DNA from: Echinarachnius parma
Lineage: Eukaryota; Echinodermata; Echinoidea; Clypeasteroida; Echinarachniidae
Direction: 5' to 3'
Assembly: GCA_037951105.1 (NCBI GenBank)
Contig: JBAMJV010003844.1
Coordinates: forward strand, 186,001 to 250,000
DNA length: 64,000 nucleotides
Shown: in pieces, positions 24,201-31,399 of the stretch
Layout of the letters: every line of letters begins with the position of its first letter
Position numbering within the stretch: position 1 is the first letter of the stretch
The notes under the pieces: generated by a model
Seen by the model: only the letters and a program-made list of their open reading frames with translations
Database searches by the model: none
What the model was told of the DNA's origin: nothing
Position numbers and translations under genes: made by a program

Positions 24201-26829
24201 GGTTTTTCATTATTATTATTATTATGATTTGATTATGACACGGGTATGTTTAATGGGGATTGCTTTCTGAAAATAACTTCCTTTCATTGGGAAATTAGAT
24301 GGACATTGAAATATGATATGGTAGGTTTTGCAGCTCGGCTACAGGCTGGGTAATATTATACTGTCCTGTATAATGCACCTGAAAAAATTACATTTCTAGA
24401 TTGATGGCGCAATATAAATGCTGGTTTATCATTATTATATTATTATGAATTGATTATGACAAGGTACGTTTAATGGGGATTGCTATTTGAAAATAACTTG
24501 CTTTCAATGGACATTAGATGGATGTTATTGTGGATGTGTTGTGCCACAATCGGATGGGTACGTCACTTCAAGTAACGGGGACCCTGAGTTTGAAACCGAT
24601 TGATGTCCCTGCATCATCTTTGCCAAGGCAATTGATCCACATTGCTATTCTCTGCCAAGGAGAAAACTGGGAACTTGGTTGGGGTATATATTGCCTGTAA
24701 CACTCAATTGTATAACATGTTTGACTAGTATGCTCCCCAGGGAGTTGAGATGGTGCATAAGCTAATTGTGTGAGTTTGAAGTGTACCTGGTGACCCAGGA
24801 TAATAACATTACTGTGCCTCTGAAAGAGATGCATGGTGCTCTATAAACGCCATATTTTAATCAGGGGGAAATAAAACTTACTTTTCGGGGGCTACTTATC
24901 AAGCTTGCCTGCATGAAATAAACACGCTAAATTTGTTTTCCATTGAACTCGATGCAAAATTACGATTTTCGAGGGCTCTTTATGGCATTCCAGGTGGCGA
25001 ATTTGTCCTCAGCCCCCATGTATTTTGTCCACTGATTATAATATTTGTATTATTATTATTGTTATATATTTGATATCTCCCCTTTCATTTCATCAGACTG
25101 ATCTGCATGCCAGCTTGCCGGAGACACCGTTTGCCCAGCTGCTCGGGGAATACTCGCTGCCCAGCTCATCCAGTGGTCAGGGCACTGGTCAAGCCACCAA
25201 GCCTCTCTCAACAGCAACCACAAAGGAGGTAATTCATACTTTCCCTTTTCTGTGCCCCAGCCCACATCTACGATGTAAATGGTAATGACCATTTACACAC
25301 TGTATCATGCACAAATTCCTGGTTGTACACTTTACATGGACCGAGCATGGTGGCTTAGCGGTTGAGAGTGTCCGCCTCATGCACAGGAGGTCCTGGGTCC
25401 GCCCTAATTAGAACCATTACTATGTTATAACAAAAGAATGTGAGTGACGTCATGATTTTGGTGCTATATAAGCCTGAGCGGAGTCAACTTTGGTGTTTAT
25501 TGGGAAAATATTTATTTATTGAATGTGCAATGCGCAAATCCAGTTATTCTTATGTATTTATCTCCATGTTTAGCTGTGTTACTTGCTTGGTTCAAAAGCT
25601 CAGGCTTGATTTTACTCATGAATCCATGGGGGGTTTGCATAAATAGATGTGATCAATCGCAAAGTTGGGATTAAACGCAAATCAGAAAATGTGCCTAAGT
25701 GGGCAAATCTGGTTAGCTCAATTTTCTGACTCGCATTTAATCTTACTTTGTGATTGATCGCTACCCCTTATGCAACACCTCCCTGTTGTTGTTATTGTTG
25801 CTGTTATTATGATTGTGTTTGTTCTATTGTTCAGATCCTTGCAGCCCCGCCCCACATCCTGCCCCCGGCCAGCCACCTGTGTGGTGCCTTCATCCTCTCA
25901 CTACTGGGCACTGCTGCACAGTCACACAGGTAAATTGAATCAATCATTTGTGAATGGCTATAGCAAAACCCTGCACTTGTCGGTAATTCATGTTTTGAGG
26001 AAATGGGCATTTTAAGTTCACATAATGTGTGTAAGATTTATGATTGTGAAATTAAAACAATCATATCTTCGCCAATTATTGATCGAACAAAGCATCAAGT
26101 GAAACCTTGTGATGAGGCCTTTCTAATGGTACGAAAATCTACATTTTGATTTTTACTGACAAGTGCAGAGTTTTGCTATAGCCGGTCACATTTATTTCAC
26201 ATCTCATGAAATATAATGACAAAAACAACCATTATAAATAGTTACAGCATAACACAAATTAATACAAATTATAAGAATGTGGTGACAGCGAGAAAGAGTC
26301 TTGTTAAATGCTGCCACTGAGTACATGGTTAAATATAAAGTTGCAAATTGAAGTACTGTATATGATGACAAAATCAAATTTTATTTCATTGTTTAACTTA
26401 TTGAATCATTAAAGCAATATAAATGTTGAAAAATATATGAATATCTTTCACATGATACGCAGAGAATAATGTAGCCAGATCGATAGTCAATGAATGTTTA
26501 TTCTTACTCTTGATAACTAATTCCTTGTATATGCTTGTTTGGTTTCTGCTCTATTATAAACCAGGACAAGTCACTGGGATTCAGACAGTGATGACGATGA
26601 CTCTGATGCAGAGAAGCCTGACCGCGCCTCCTCAGATTCAGACATGGAAACCGACACCTTGGCTCCGCCTCCAGGGAAAACAATGGCCCAATCACAGGCC
26701 TCTGTGGAGACCAACGAGGCAGCTGTAGAACTAAGTGATAAAGAGATGAAGTTGGTAGAGAAAGCAGCGAGAACTGGTTTCGGCTGGCTCGAAGAAGCCA
26801 TTAGTCCTGCCTCCAATCAAACCAACTGA
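6214..26829 (+). CDS. WDR75: WDR75 (UTP17-like) nucleolar WD40 protein, 17 exons, complete
   Basis: Joining 6214-6287, 10175-10304, 10623-10688, 11220-11307, 12248-12464, 13144-13328, 14386-14541, 15007-15194, 16121-16308, 17912-18078, 19587-19773, 20764-20855, 23115-23201, 23760-24001, 25097-25228, 25835-25929 and 26565-26829 gives 2559 nt in one frame (852 residues plus TGA). Every junction is GT-AG and in phase. The order of recognisable segments follows vertebrate WDR75: RVVVRGGG start, RELKGHTSNVTG, VILWDY, THIASSPDG, GHLQFYQL, VTTSKDGQLKIW, SDGSLLAVGFHD, TVWNLL, LYFLTKSQELL, then an acidic Ser/Asp tail (about residues 770-798). The family is known to form two WD40 propellers plus a C-terminal tail and to act in the nucleolar t-UTP/UtpA complex in pre-rRNA transcription and 18S processing. 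Function here is inferred from similarity. Only the first exon, which is short, leaves some doubt about the exact N terminus. Confidence 0.93.
7294..7596. mobile_element. hAT-like MITE with 8-bp TSD
   Basis: A 303-bp element in WDR75 intron 1 has ends TAAGGCTGT...ACAGCCTTA and is flanked on both sides by GCCCACAG. An exact 8-bp duplication is the hAT signature. The interior carries repeated GAGTCCCGGG blocks. Confidence 0.85.
7679..8624. mobile_element. 0.95 kb foldback element in WDR75 intron 1
   Basis: Arms pair around about 8090: TTGCACTCGGCTGCG at 7681 with its complement near 8610, and a long inner block (CATCTTTCGTTCAAAATCTG and its complement) next to the centre. Mirror-image ORFs in the arms are a consequence of the symmetry. 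Confidence 0.75.
8805..9000. mobile_element. Two opposed terminal fragments of the TAGATCGAC family
   Basis: A right-end-like fragment stops at 8875 (GATAGATTTGTCAATCTA) and a left-end-like fragment starts at 8961 (TAGATTGATAAATCTATCG). Both are decayed relatives of the palindromes at 33692 and 35203. Confidence 0.6.
10175..10304 (+). CDS. WDR75: WDR75 exon 2
   Basis: A T-rich tract and TTCAG acceptor precede the exon and GTAAGA follows. It encodes the first blade, including CASGECVRELKGHTSNVTGV. The phase matches exon 1 exactly. Confidence 0.93.
10623..10688 (+). CDS. WDR75: WDR75 exon 3
   Basis: A 22-codon exon (VLTSSEDGTVILWDY...) lies between TTGCAG and GTAACA. It ends the first WD repeat with an LWDY motif. 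Phase 0 at both ends. Confidence 0.92.
10957..11072 (-). mobile_element. tRNA-derived SINE-like remnant
   Basis: The reverse strand reads TTTTGGCACAATGGTTAGTG (A-box-like) and later GGTTCCATTCCC (B-box-like). Spacing is loose, so this is a degraded retroposon and not a working tRNA. Confidence 0.5.
11220..11307 (+). CDS. WDR75: WDR75 exon 4
   Basis: The exon encodes IKFDRPLHGLFVHEAHKNLV, aligning with the vertebrate FIVGCKLHALF region. The acceptor is CCCAG and the donor GTGAGT. Confidence 0.9.
12248..12464 (+). CDS. WDR75: WDR75 exon 5
   Basis: The exon follows a C/T-rich tract and TTCAG and ends at GTAGGT. It is the least conserved blade but stays open in the expected phase and contains a propeller-like VNGEYVACLMGSTLKIYTF. 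Confidence 0.88.
12958..13080 (+). repeat. Ghost copy of WDR75 exon 6
   Basis: Intron 5 holds a partial copy exactly 190 bp upstream of the matching part of exon 6, including an ACAG before it. It reads HPNDYC-AVGDVKG-ISMV in frame, then TAG where exon 6 has TGG. The 3' end of the exon is missing. Confidence 0.9.
13144..13328 (+). CDS. WDR75: WDR75 exon 6
   Basis: The exon encodes TCVACHPNDYCVAVGDVKGQ and DHWHALPVGDLCFSPEG, closely following vertebrate TCVACHP...HWHHDMVMDLAFS. A decayed partial copy sits 190 bp upstream. Confidence 0.95.
13745..13816 (+). repeat. Ghost of intron 6 tail and exon 7 head
   Basis: A segment with ACATTTTCTTGTAATAAA, TTTCACATTTGA and TGAAGGAACATTCTTGT repeats the acceptor region and first 15 or so bases of exon 7 (14340-14402). 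A third, shorter copy is at 14290-14331. Confidence 0.7.
13850..14122. mobile_element. MITE family M1, copy 1
   Basis: Ends ATGTGACAGGCTATAGC and GCTATAGCCGGTCACAT are inverted repeats. The interior matches the copy at 25956. The right end has a tandem duplication of a 16-bp GGGTTTTGCTATAGCC unit. Confidence 0.8.
14386..14541 (+). CDS. WDR75: WDR75 exon 7
   Basis: The exon encodes TFLLSGGHECTLVQWQ and PRLGAAITHIASSPDG. The acceptor is an unusual TTTGAAG without a good C before AG, but the phase (G|GG) and the similarity to SLLSGGRESVLVEW fix it. The donor is GTAAGT. Confidence 0.9.
15007..15194 (+). CDS. WDR75: WDR75 exon 8
   Basis: The exon encodes LIANNKVLHTVQGLD and VDPRTGAMVLNGRVGHLQFY, nearly identical in layout to vertebrate IDPRTKALVLNGKPGHLQFY. 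Acceptor TTGCAG, donor GTGAGT. Confidence 0.95.
15588..16120 (+). repeat. Ghost copy of WDR75 exon 9 head, split by a MITE
   Basis: 15588-15660 repeats the exon 9 start (GAGAACTTGGACAAGCC, ACTCACACAGAGATCACTCA). After a transposon (15663-16048) the copy resumes as CATTTGACCTTTAA...GGTG, corresponding to CATGTGACCTTTGAC in the exon. Confidence 0.88.
15663..16048. mobile_element. TTAA-flanked MITE family M2, copy 1
   Basis: Inverted ends TTAAAGGGATCTAGTAAC and GTTACTAAGTCCCTTTAA bound a 386-bp element found again at 22476 and 55706. TTAA with AGG termini fits Kolobok-type elements better than piggyBac. It sits inside ghost exon 9. Confidence 0.8.
16121..16308 (+). CDS. WDR75: WDR75 exon 9
   Basis: The exon encodes LDITGENYISPENLDKPLTH and a blade ending MRLRFWEFDDKKQR. 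Acceptor TACCAG, donor GTAATG. Decayed copies of its head lie upstream and of its tail downstream. Confidence 0.93.
16476..16512 (+). repeat. Ghost copy of WDR75 exon 9 tail and donor
   Basis: GATGCCAAGAAGCAGAGGTA and ATGTATTC repeat the exon 9 end and its splice donor (16288-16318), 190 bp further on inside intron 9. Confidence 0.75.
16694..16935. mobile_element. MITE with GGGCCCATATTCATGA ends
   Basis: The left end GGGCCCATATTCATGAA and CTAGCTTAGTTACTTGCTAA recur inverted at 16892-16935. About 240 bp, no ORF. The ends resemble those of the palindromic element at 42185. Confidence 0.7.
17046..17837. mobile_element. piggyBac-like non-autonomous element
   Basis: A 792-bp element in WDR75 intron 9 is flanked by TTAA on both sides, with ends CCCTATTCTAACTGGG and CCCAGTTAGGATAGGG. 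TTAA target plus CCC-type ends is the piggyBac pattern. Poly-G and poly-C runs lie just inside both ends; no transposase. Confidence 0.8.
17912..18078 (+). CDS. WDR75: WDR75 exon 10
   Basis: The exon encodes SPHTDVINTLVFRP and MAVTTSKDGQLKIWALVDDT, matching vertebrate TLVTASKDGYFKVWILTDDS. The open frame continues far upstream into intron 9, but that part is transposon DNA and not coding. Confidence 0.95.
18285..18658. mobile_element. TTAA-flanked MITE family M3, copy 1
   Basis: Ends TTAAAGGGTACCATCACC and GGTGGTCCCCTTTAA are inverted. A second copy is at 28800-29204 and a right-end fragment at window position 1-50. AGG termini within TTAA suggest a Kolobok-like origin. Confidence 0.75.
18936..19331 (+). 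repeat. Ghost copy of WDR75 exon 11, split by a MITE
   Basis: CTCCCTGCGTAG|AGTCGAGACACT copies the exon 11 acceptor and start; after a 321-bp insertion it resumes as GAACTGTGACAGTG, GGTTTCTACAAGA and GAGCC-AGTGCAGC. The copy is truncated before the exon's middle. Confidence 0.9.
18948..19268. mobile_element. 321-bp MITE with 3-bp TSD (ACT)
   Basis: Ends AGCGTCTTTTCGCACGG and CCGTGCGAAAAGACGCT are perfect inverted repeats. Comparing the disrupted ghost with intact exon 11 shows that removing the element plus one ACT restores the alignment, so the target duplication is 3 bp. Confidence 0.85.
19587..19773 (+). CDS. WDR75: WDR75 exon 11
   Basis: The exon encodes WNCDSVGFYKNIEPSAAAFS, SDGSLLAVGFHDVPTLWDP and GQIR, following vertebrate WTCDFVGSYHK...EDGSLLAVSFEEIVTIWDS. 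Acceptor GCATAG, donor GTATGT. A transposon-split ghost copy lies upstream at 18936. Confidence 0.94.
19810..20040. repeat. Dispersed repeat 'GTGGCCC' family
   Basis: A roughly 230-bp sequence (TTGTGGCCCA..., CCTGAATCTGGTGGCCCC..., AGGCCTGTGCTAATTTTG) has relatives at 49440-49670, 44440-44615 and more weakly at 23220-23490 and 10400-10520. No inverted ends seen; class unknown. Confidence 0.6.
20141..20365. mobile_element. 225-bp MITE with TA target
   Basis: Inverted ends of about 53 bp (AAGCCCTCCGTACACAGAGC and its near-complement) are flanked by TA on both sides, as in Tc1/mariner-type insertions. No ORF. Confidence 0.8.
20456..20594. mobile_element. Short MITE with AGGGGGTGTTGCAGAAAAG ends
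   Basis: The left end AGGGGGTGTTGCAGAAAAG is matched by CTTTTCTGCAACACCACCCT on the right, about 139 bp in all. Confidence 0.7.
20764..20855 (+). CDS. WDR75: WDR75 exon 12 (founder of tandem array)
   Basis: The exon encodes CLCFGHTGSSHLLVCSTASS and LTVWNLLTCR, aligning with vertebrate HLCFG...CCWNLLSC. It alone has a proper CTGCAG acceptor. Donor GTATGC. About ten 3' copies of its second half follow directly. Confidence 0.9.
20764..22205 (+). repeat. Tandem array of WDR75 exon 12 and its donor
   Basis: After the functional exon 12 come about ten copies (112-138 bp each) of its second half (CACCTCCTAGTGTGTAGTAC ... CTTACATGCAGAG), each ending in a GTATGC donor and a (TTTG)n run. The copies lack the original CAG acceptor and differ from the founder at their 5' side but are almost identical to one another. 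The last copy (22083 on) is the most diverged. Confidence 0.95.
22240..22320. mobile_element. Retroposon 3' tail-like sequence
   Basis: GTAAAGCACTTGAAGATGTG and CTTTATAAAT resemble the common 3' ends of invertebrate LINE/SINE families (AAAGCGCTT...CTATATAAAT). Only the tail is visible. Confidence 0.4.
22476..22850. mobile_element. TTAA-flanked MITE family M2, copy 2
   Basis: TTAAAGGGATCTAGTAAC starts the element and AAGTCCCTTTAA ends it; the interior matches 15663-16048 throughout. Confidence 0.8.
23115..23201 (+). CDS. WDR75: WDR75 exon 13
   Basis: The exon encodes VLWNVTLAVARLIGDPYTEH and FAVFDDKQN. Acceptor TTGTAG, donor GTGAGT, phase continuous with exon 12 and exon 14. Confidence 0.9.
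23760..24001 (+). CDS. WDR75: WDR75 exon 14
   Basis: The exon encodes LYVFHGSKPHPVFHHVCASS and DLYFLTKSQELLTVISGEQA, matching vertebrate LFVFKPSEPRPLY and FYFLTKSQSLLTF. Acceptor CATTAG, donor GTCAGT (weaker consensus). Confidence 0.94.
24010..24515. repeat. Tandem repeat of about 220 bp in WDR75 intron 14
   Basis: GATTATGACA...GTTTAATGGG through GATTGATGGCGCAATAT and a run of ATT is present twice in full (24018, 24232) and a third time in part (24450). The units contain a SINE-tail-like TATAATGC...GGCGCAATATAAATGCTGG. Confidence 0.75.
25097..25228 (+). CDS. WDR75: WDR75 exon 15
   Basis: The exon encodes TDLHASLPETPFAQLLGEYS followed by a Ser/Thr/Gln-rich linker. It aligns with the vertebrate TPFYFILG segment. 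Acceptor CATCAG, donor GTAATT, 44 codons, phase 0. Confidence 0.88.
25349..25405 (+). mobile_element. tRNA-derived SINE head
   Basis: GGTGGCTTAGCGGTTGAGAG gives an A box, then GTCCGCCTCATGCACAGGAG, then GTCCTGGGTCCGCCC as a damaged B box. Layout and spacing fit a tRNA-like SINE promoter. Confidence 0.6.
25628..25783. mobile_element. 156-bp foldback MITE
   Basis: GGGGGGTTTGCATAAAT and GTGATCAATCGCAAAGTT pair with CTTTGTGATTGATCGCTACC and TTATGCAACACCTCCC on the right; arms of about 60 bp. Confidence 0.75.
25835..25929 (+). CDS. WDR75: WDR75 exon 16
   Basis: The exon encodes ILAAPPHILPPASHLCGAFI and LSLLGTAAQSH, matching vertebrate LLHTPAHVLPSAAFLCSMFV. Acceptor TTCAG, donor GTAAAT. Confidence 0.92.
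25956..26183. mobile_element. MITE family M1, copy 2
   Basis: GGCTATAGCAAAACCCTGCA and TGCAGAGTTTTGCTATAGCC form about 26-bp inverted ends; the interior matches 13850-14122. A lone end fragment of the family is at 61018-61046. Confidence 0.8.
26565..26829 (+). CDS. WDR75: WDR75 exon 17 (stop codon)
   Basis: The last coding exon encodes an acidic run (WDSDSDDDDSDAEKPDRASS...), then ELSDKEMKLVEKAARTGFGW and a short tail to TGA. Acidic tails and a terminal W-containing helix are typical of the family. Confidence 0.9.
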
Positions 26830-28800
26830 ACAATCACAGGCCTTTGTGGATTCACACTGTGCAGCTTTAAAATGAAACGGCGAGATGAGAGGATATGAAA
26901 CGTAGCTAGGATTGGTTTTCAATGACTTTAGGAAATTCATTTTTACTACACATCCCGTCAATAACACAAATGTAAAGGGATGCCCGACGGAGATAAAGAG
27001 TTTCAATCTGTTTGTATGCGTTTCTTTTCCGTTCCTTGTCGGGCGATGTACGTTGTTCTATCCGGCAGAATGTTTTGTGCATGAAGCAATGGAGACGACT
27101 TTCATCACCGTATAATTTGATTTTGCAAATGTTTTATTCGTCGGGTATCCGTTTATGCTATCCGGTGATATGTGACCGGGCCTTTAGACATTGATAAGTA
27201 AACAAATCCAATCAAGCAATTCCTTATAGTACTAGGCAGGACTGTTTGCCCAGGGTTCCAAAGCCTACACTGATCATGATGTAAATCTTTGAATTAAACT
27301 TAATCATATTAGGCACTCTTTATAAATCAAGTATATTATTATCATTATAAAACATTTGATAAATTTGACTTTCCTGTGGATAATAGACCGGTTCTCTTAC
27401 ACATTAAAATGTGTTCCTTGTCTAAGCTTCTGTTTCTGATACATTTAAATAAATGTTAATACTTTGAACCCACCTTGCATACTCTAGTTGCCGCTATGTC
27501 AGGCAAACCTCTGACAATCCTTCAGGTTGGCAGAAGCAACCTTTGTATAAATGGGACATTCATACAAATTGAATATGGTAGCGAACTGACCTATCGTGTC
27601 TGTAAAAGGGTGATATTTCCCCAAGAAGTGATCTTATCGTCATCTGAGAAAGAGAAGGGCGCAAAGTCGCTTTTTGAACTTTAGAGATGGAGCCTTGTAG
27701 AAATCTGGTTGCGTGTCTTTTAATTTTGATAAGTATTCTCATAATTATAAGTATTTATGGAGGCCTCTGAACTACAAATTGGTATGCAGAACTCAATTTA
27801 GCCAAAACTTAACGCCCTTCTCACTCTCATCTGACGCTATTCATTAGTAGAATGACATTTTCCAGCATATTAACTTTTGTGATTTTTTTGTTTAGCTCTG
27901 TTCTTTGCTATTAAAACGTCAGATTTAATGATTGGAGCCAACTACATTATACAAACACGTTTTTACATTCGTTCACTTTTTTTCTTCAAAATTAACAATG
28001 TACGCGTACATTTTTCTAATAAATACAAAGTAAATTTCAATCTGAAATCAGTAGTTTCCCGTTTTTTGTGTTTGTTTTTTGTACCATGATCATACTTTAT
28101 TTCTTGTAGCTGAAATTAATTTGTCAACATTGGTAAGGAATGAATAACAATCCAATCACAACTGTTCTACCATGAATTAACATATGATGACATAAACGGT
28201 ACCCTGAGGGACCAGACGAAAATCCGCCATTTTGTTTAATTATTTATTTAATTATTTTTTAAATGAGCGTGCATACAATCGCGCGCTGCACTGCATGCAC
28301 AACGCAATACGGTTGTACTTCGAGTGGACACAAGATGGCGCTACACAACGCGGGATAACGGGGTACAACGGTACCCCGGGGTACTGCGTGTGTACCTTAA
28401 CCACAAAATTAGCTGAAATAGTACCAAAAAAAAAAAAAAAAATGATATTCAGGATTTTGGTATTGTCTGAATGAGGGTATCCTAATTTACTTTGTTAATT
28501 TAATTTTGAGCATCAGATATGTTTAAATACGGTTTGTCATGGAATAAAAATGATCAGATTACAGTGCTTGAATGGATGCCGATCTTTGAAGCAGACCATT
28601 TTCTCTTATTTTAAAATTGCTTCAGCCATTTTCCAAGTCTTTGGTGCTCATTGTGAGAGGGCTTGCTTCGTCCGAATATGACAAATTATATACCATCTTA
28701 AAAGTAATGACTTCTACTTAAATATTATGTGGAAATCAGCACAATTATTTTTCTTGACCTATTGGTCATTTTGTGGCGAAGGGTCACATAATTATTATCT
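26830..28800. other. WDR75 3' UTR and intergenic DNA
   Basis: Beyond the probable 3' UTR this is AT-rich DNA without recognisable coding exons. A CpG-bearing patch with several GTACCCC/GGGGTAC inverted blocks lies at 28200-28400. Confidence 0.5.
27448..27453 (+). terminator. Candidate WDR75 polyadenylation signal
   Basis: AATAAA lies about 620 bp after the WDR75 stop. A variant ATTAAA occurs at 27293. Either could end the 3' UTR; without transcripts the choice is open. Confidence 0.35.
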
Positions 28801-28802
28801 TA

Positions 28803-29204
28803 AGGGTACCACCACCCACAAATAATATTCTTATAAATGAAAGATAACATCTTTAGTAGTCCATTCCATCAACAAGTTCAGAAAAATATGTATCCAGAAA
28901 AAATATATAATTGGAAAACGCACCACCATTATAAAGCATGCATTCATGGCTCTGCGTGTAGGAAGACTACCTTTGTCCAGAGCGAACGAATCGTCCGGTA
29001 TTCTATTGTCTCCAAACGTACGCATGGCGCACTCGCAAAAGTTTGGCACGTACAGAACCATGAAATAATACTGGTTCCGTAAGTGGTGGTAGTTAATTGC
29101 ATTGTTTATGAGTTACACAACAAAATGTTGGGAATCTATTTGATATCGCAAAATGGTACCAAAACATAATTATATGTTGTTCTTTGCCTGGTGGTCCCCT
29201 TTAA
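28803..29204. mobile_element. TTAA-flanked MITE family M3, copy 2
   Basis: TTAAGGGTACCACCACCC to TGGTGGTCCCCTTTAA, matching 18285-18658 along its length, with a small internal insertion near the right side. Confidence 0.75.
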
Positions 29205-29213
29205 CTCTATGCA

Positions 29214-29390
29214 TGGTCATGGAGCACCCCCTCCCTGCCTAGAAGGATTCCTGGCTAGCCACCAATTGCAGGGTCATGGAGCACCCCCTCCCTGCCTAGA
29301 AGGATTCCTGGCTAGCCACCCATTGCAGGGTCATGGAGCACCCCCTCCCTGCCTAGAAGGATTCCTGGCTAGCCACCCTTTGCAGTTTTT
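29214..29390. repeat. 57-bp tandem repeat, three copies
   Basis: GGTCATGGAGCACCCCCTCC...CTAGCCACC is repeated three times with almost no change. 57 is a multiple of three, so an open frame runs through it, but no gene context supports translation. Confidence 0.9.
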
Positions 29391-29407
29391 GAGTAAGCAA
29401 CATATTA

Positions 29408-29627
29408 TGGCCTAGTTCCACTGCACTGTTTCTCCTTCCATTCTCCGACCAAAATGTGGCAAAACGGTAAGTATCTAGCAATGAAATGGCCACAGTCGAC
29501 CAAGCAGACATCGGAAACGGAGCCAAATTAAAATTATCCTACTAGTCCATTCCAAACTTGGTTCGCATCATTTTGGATGGATATGGAAAGGAAACAGAAG
29601 GAGAAACAGTGCATTAGGACTAGGCCA
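29408..29627. mobile_element. PIF/Harbinger-like MITE with TTA TSD
   Basis: Ends TGGCCTAGT and ACTAGGCCA (paired over about 32 bp including GCACTGTTTCTCCTTC) are flanked by TTA on both sides. TWA targets are typical of PIF/Harbinger. Confidence 0.75.
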
Positions 29628-30210
29628 TTAGTATTTTCTATTTTTCTTGCTCTACCAGTCCGACGGGAAAAGGGTATCATTGCGGTTTATCAACACAAAT
29701 CATGAACACTACACAACAAAAATGTAATTGTTTATCATACAGCAGTATCAAATATTTAAAAACCTAACACACTAATATAAACGATAGCAACAGCTGATTG
29801 TAAAGATTTTTTATGAACAAGTTCAAGCTTTTATTCTTGTAGAATTATGATGCACAGTAATTTTATAGGAACAATGTGAACAAAATACTGTAAAGTTAGT
29901 GTTTTAATAAACGTGAAATTACACAGGGTGTAATGCTGGAATTTGTGCATGCTTTTACTGAAGTGCAAAATTCCTGTCATTTCTAGTCATGTATTATTTT
30001 CCTTATGGGTATCACTTATAATGGAAACAATGTTTGTTAAACCGCTATCAACTGTTTTGACTGATAGCTTTTGTTAGTGGAAGGTCAGATGACGTTATGG
30101 TACATTTGGAAAACATGCAGCCTCCAGTGTTCAGTCAAAACAGATGATGGTGGTTTCAAAAACGGATTATTTCCTTTATTAGTGATGCCCAAGAGGATTG
30201 TATACAACCA

Positions 30211-30606
30211 GGGGGTGTATTCTGAAAATGTAGCGGAGATAATAATGTTATCACCCTAAAATAAAATCGTGCGTGTTGATGCTCGTGGAGTATTTGTGCT
30301 CCAAGAAGCGCTGCCATAGCTTACTTTTCAATTCAAGTCACGGAGATAAAACTGCTACTTAGTGATTTTAAATTCTGTTGTAAATTTGATGTTAAAATTA
30401 TTTTCAGAATACCGATTTGCCTCATTTGCATACAATTTGCATATCTTCCATGGCAACTACAATAAATGTTAGCGCTGGCTTAAAATTTGTAGTGACGTAG
30501 ATACAAATAAAATCTCACAGTTTTAGAATACCGATTTCCTAAAAAAGTTTTTAGTGACGTAGATACAATAAATTTTAGCTTAAAATCGTTTTCAGAATAC
30601 ACCCCC
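30211..30606. mobile_element. 396-bp MITE with GGGGGTGTATTCTGAAAA ends
   Basis: The left end GGGGGTGTATTCTGAAAA is matched by TTTTCAGAATACACCCCC at the right. An internal GAATACCGATTT...GTAGTGACGTAGATACAA unit occurs twice. Confidence 0.75.
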
Positions 30607-31170
30607 AGAAGTATTGGGAATTACGAAATTATGAGTAACAGACAGCGAAAATGCACTTTTAATAAACTTGTCTAGTCCAGAATCGGCAGTTTGAAGTGAT
30701 TGTATTTGCCTAAAACTAATTAATTGTAGGATTCTAGACAAGTGCACCCATAGACAAAAAGAAAACAAAATAGTACATCGCCGGACAGAGAAAGTAAGAG
30801 AGAGGGGTAGGAGAGATATTTTATTTGATTGCATCTATTTATTTTCAACATTTTCAACAAAGTATTATATAAACCAAATTTTAACTAAATTATGTGGACA
30901 TTTCTCGTTCACAAGCAATTTTACAGATATGATCATACATGGACAATATTCCAAATATTTCATCCGTTTATACCTGTTAAATGTAGTTAAAATGAGGAGT
31001 AACCAATCGAGAAAGCATACATGGCTTGTATATTGTACAATTGAAGGACGGCTTAATAATCATAGACATTTATAACAACAGGATAAATAAAAATTGTACA
31101 ACACAAGACAAGAAGATTTAACGCTAGAGGAGAAATAGATAGCTATAATGGAGGGAGGAAGGGAGAGATA

Positions 31171-31312
31171 TAGTGTGTGTGTGTGTGTGTGTGTTTCATT
31201 TTCTTTGTTTGATTTATTTAAACACGGAATAAAAACTAGCAGCTGTCCGGGCTGTTTACACCAAGTCTGTATGTGTGTGTGTGTTTGTTTGTTTGTTTGT
31301 TTGTTTGTTTAT
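31171..31312. repeat. (GT)n and (GTTT)n microsatellites
   Basis: A GT run at 31171-31194 and a GT then GTTT run at 31270-31312. The open frame through them has no coding signs. Confidence 0.9.
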
Positions 31313-31399
31313 TTATGTGTTAAGTACTTTTGCAACTTATGTGTATATAGTCAAACTAATCTAAGGAGTTCAAAAGTCTAAAAACTAAAAGGATTTGTT

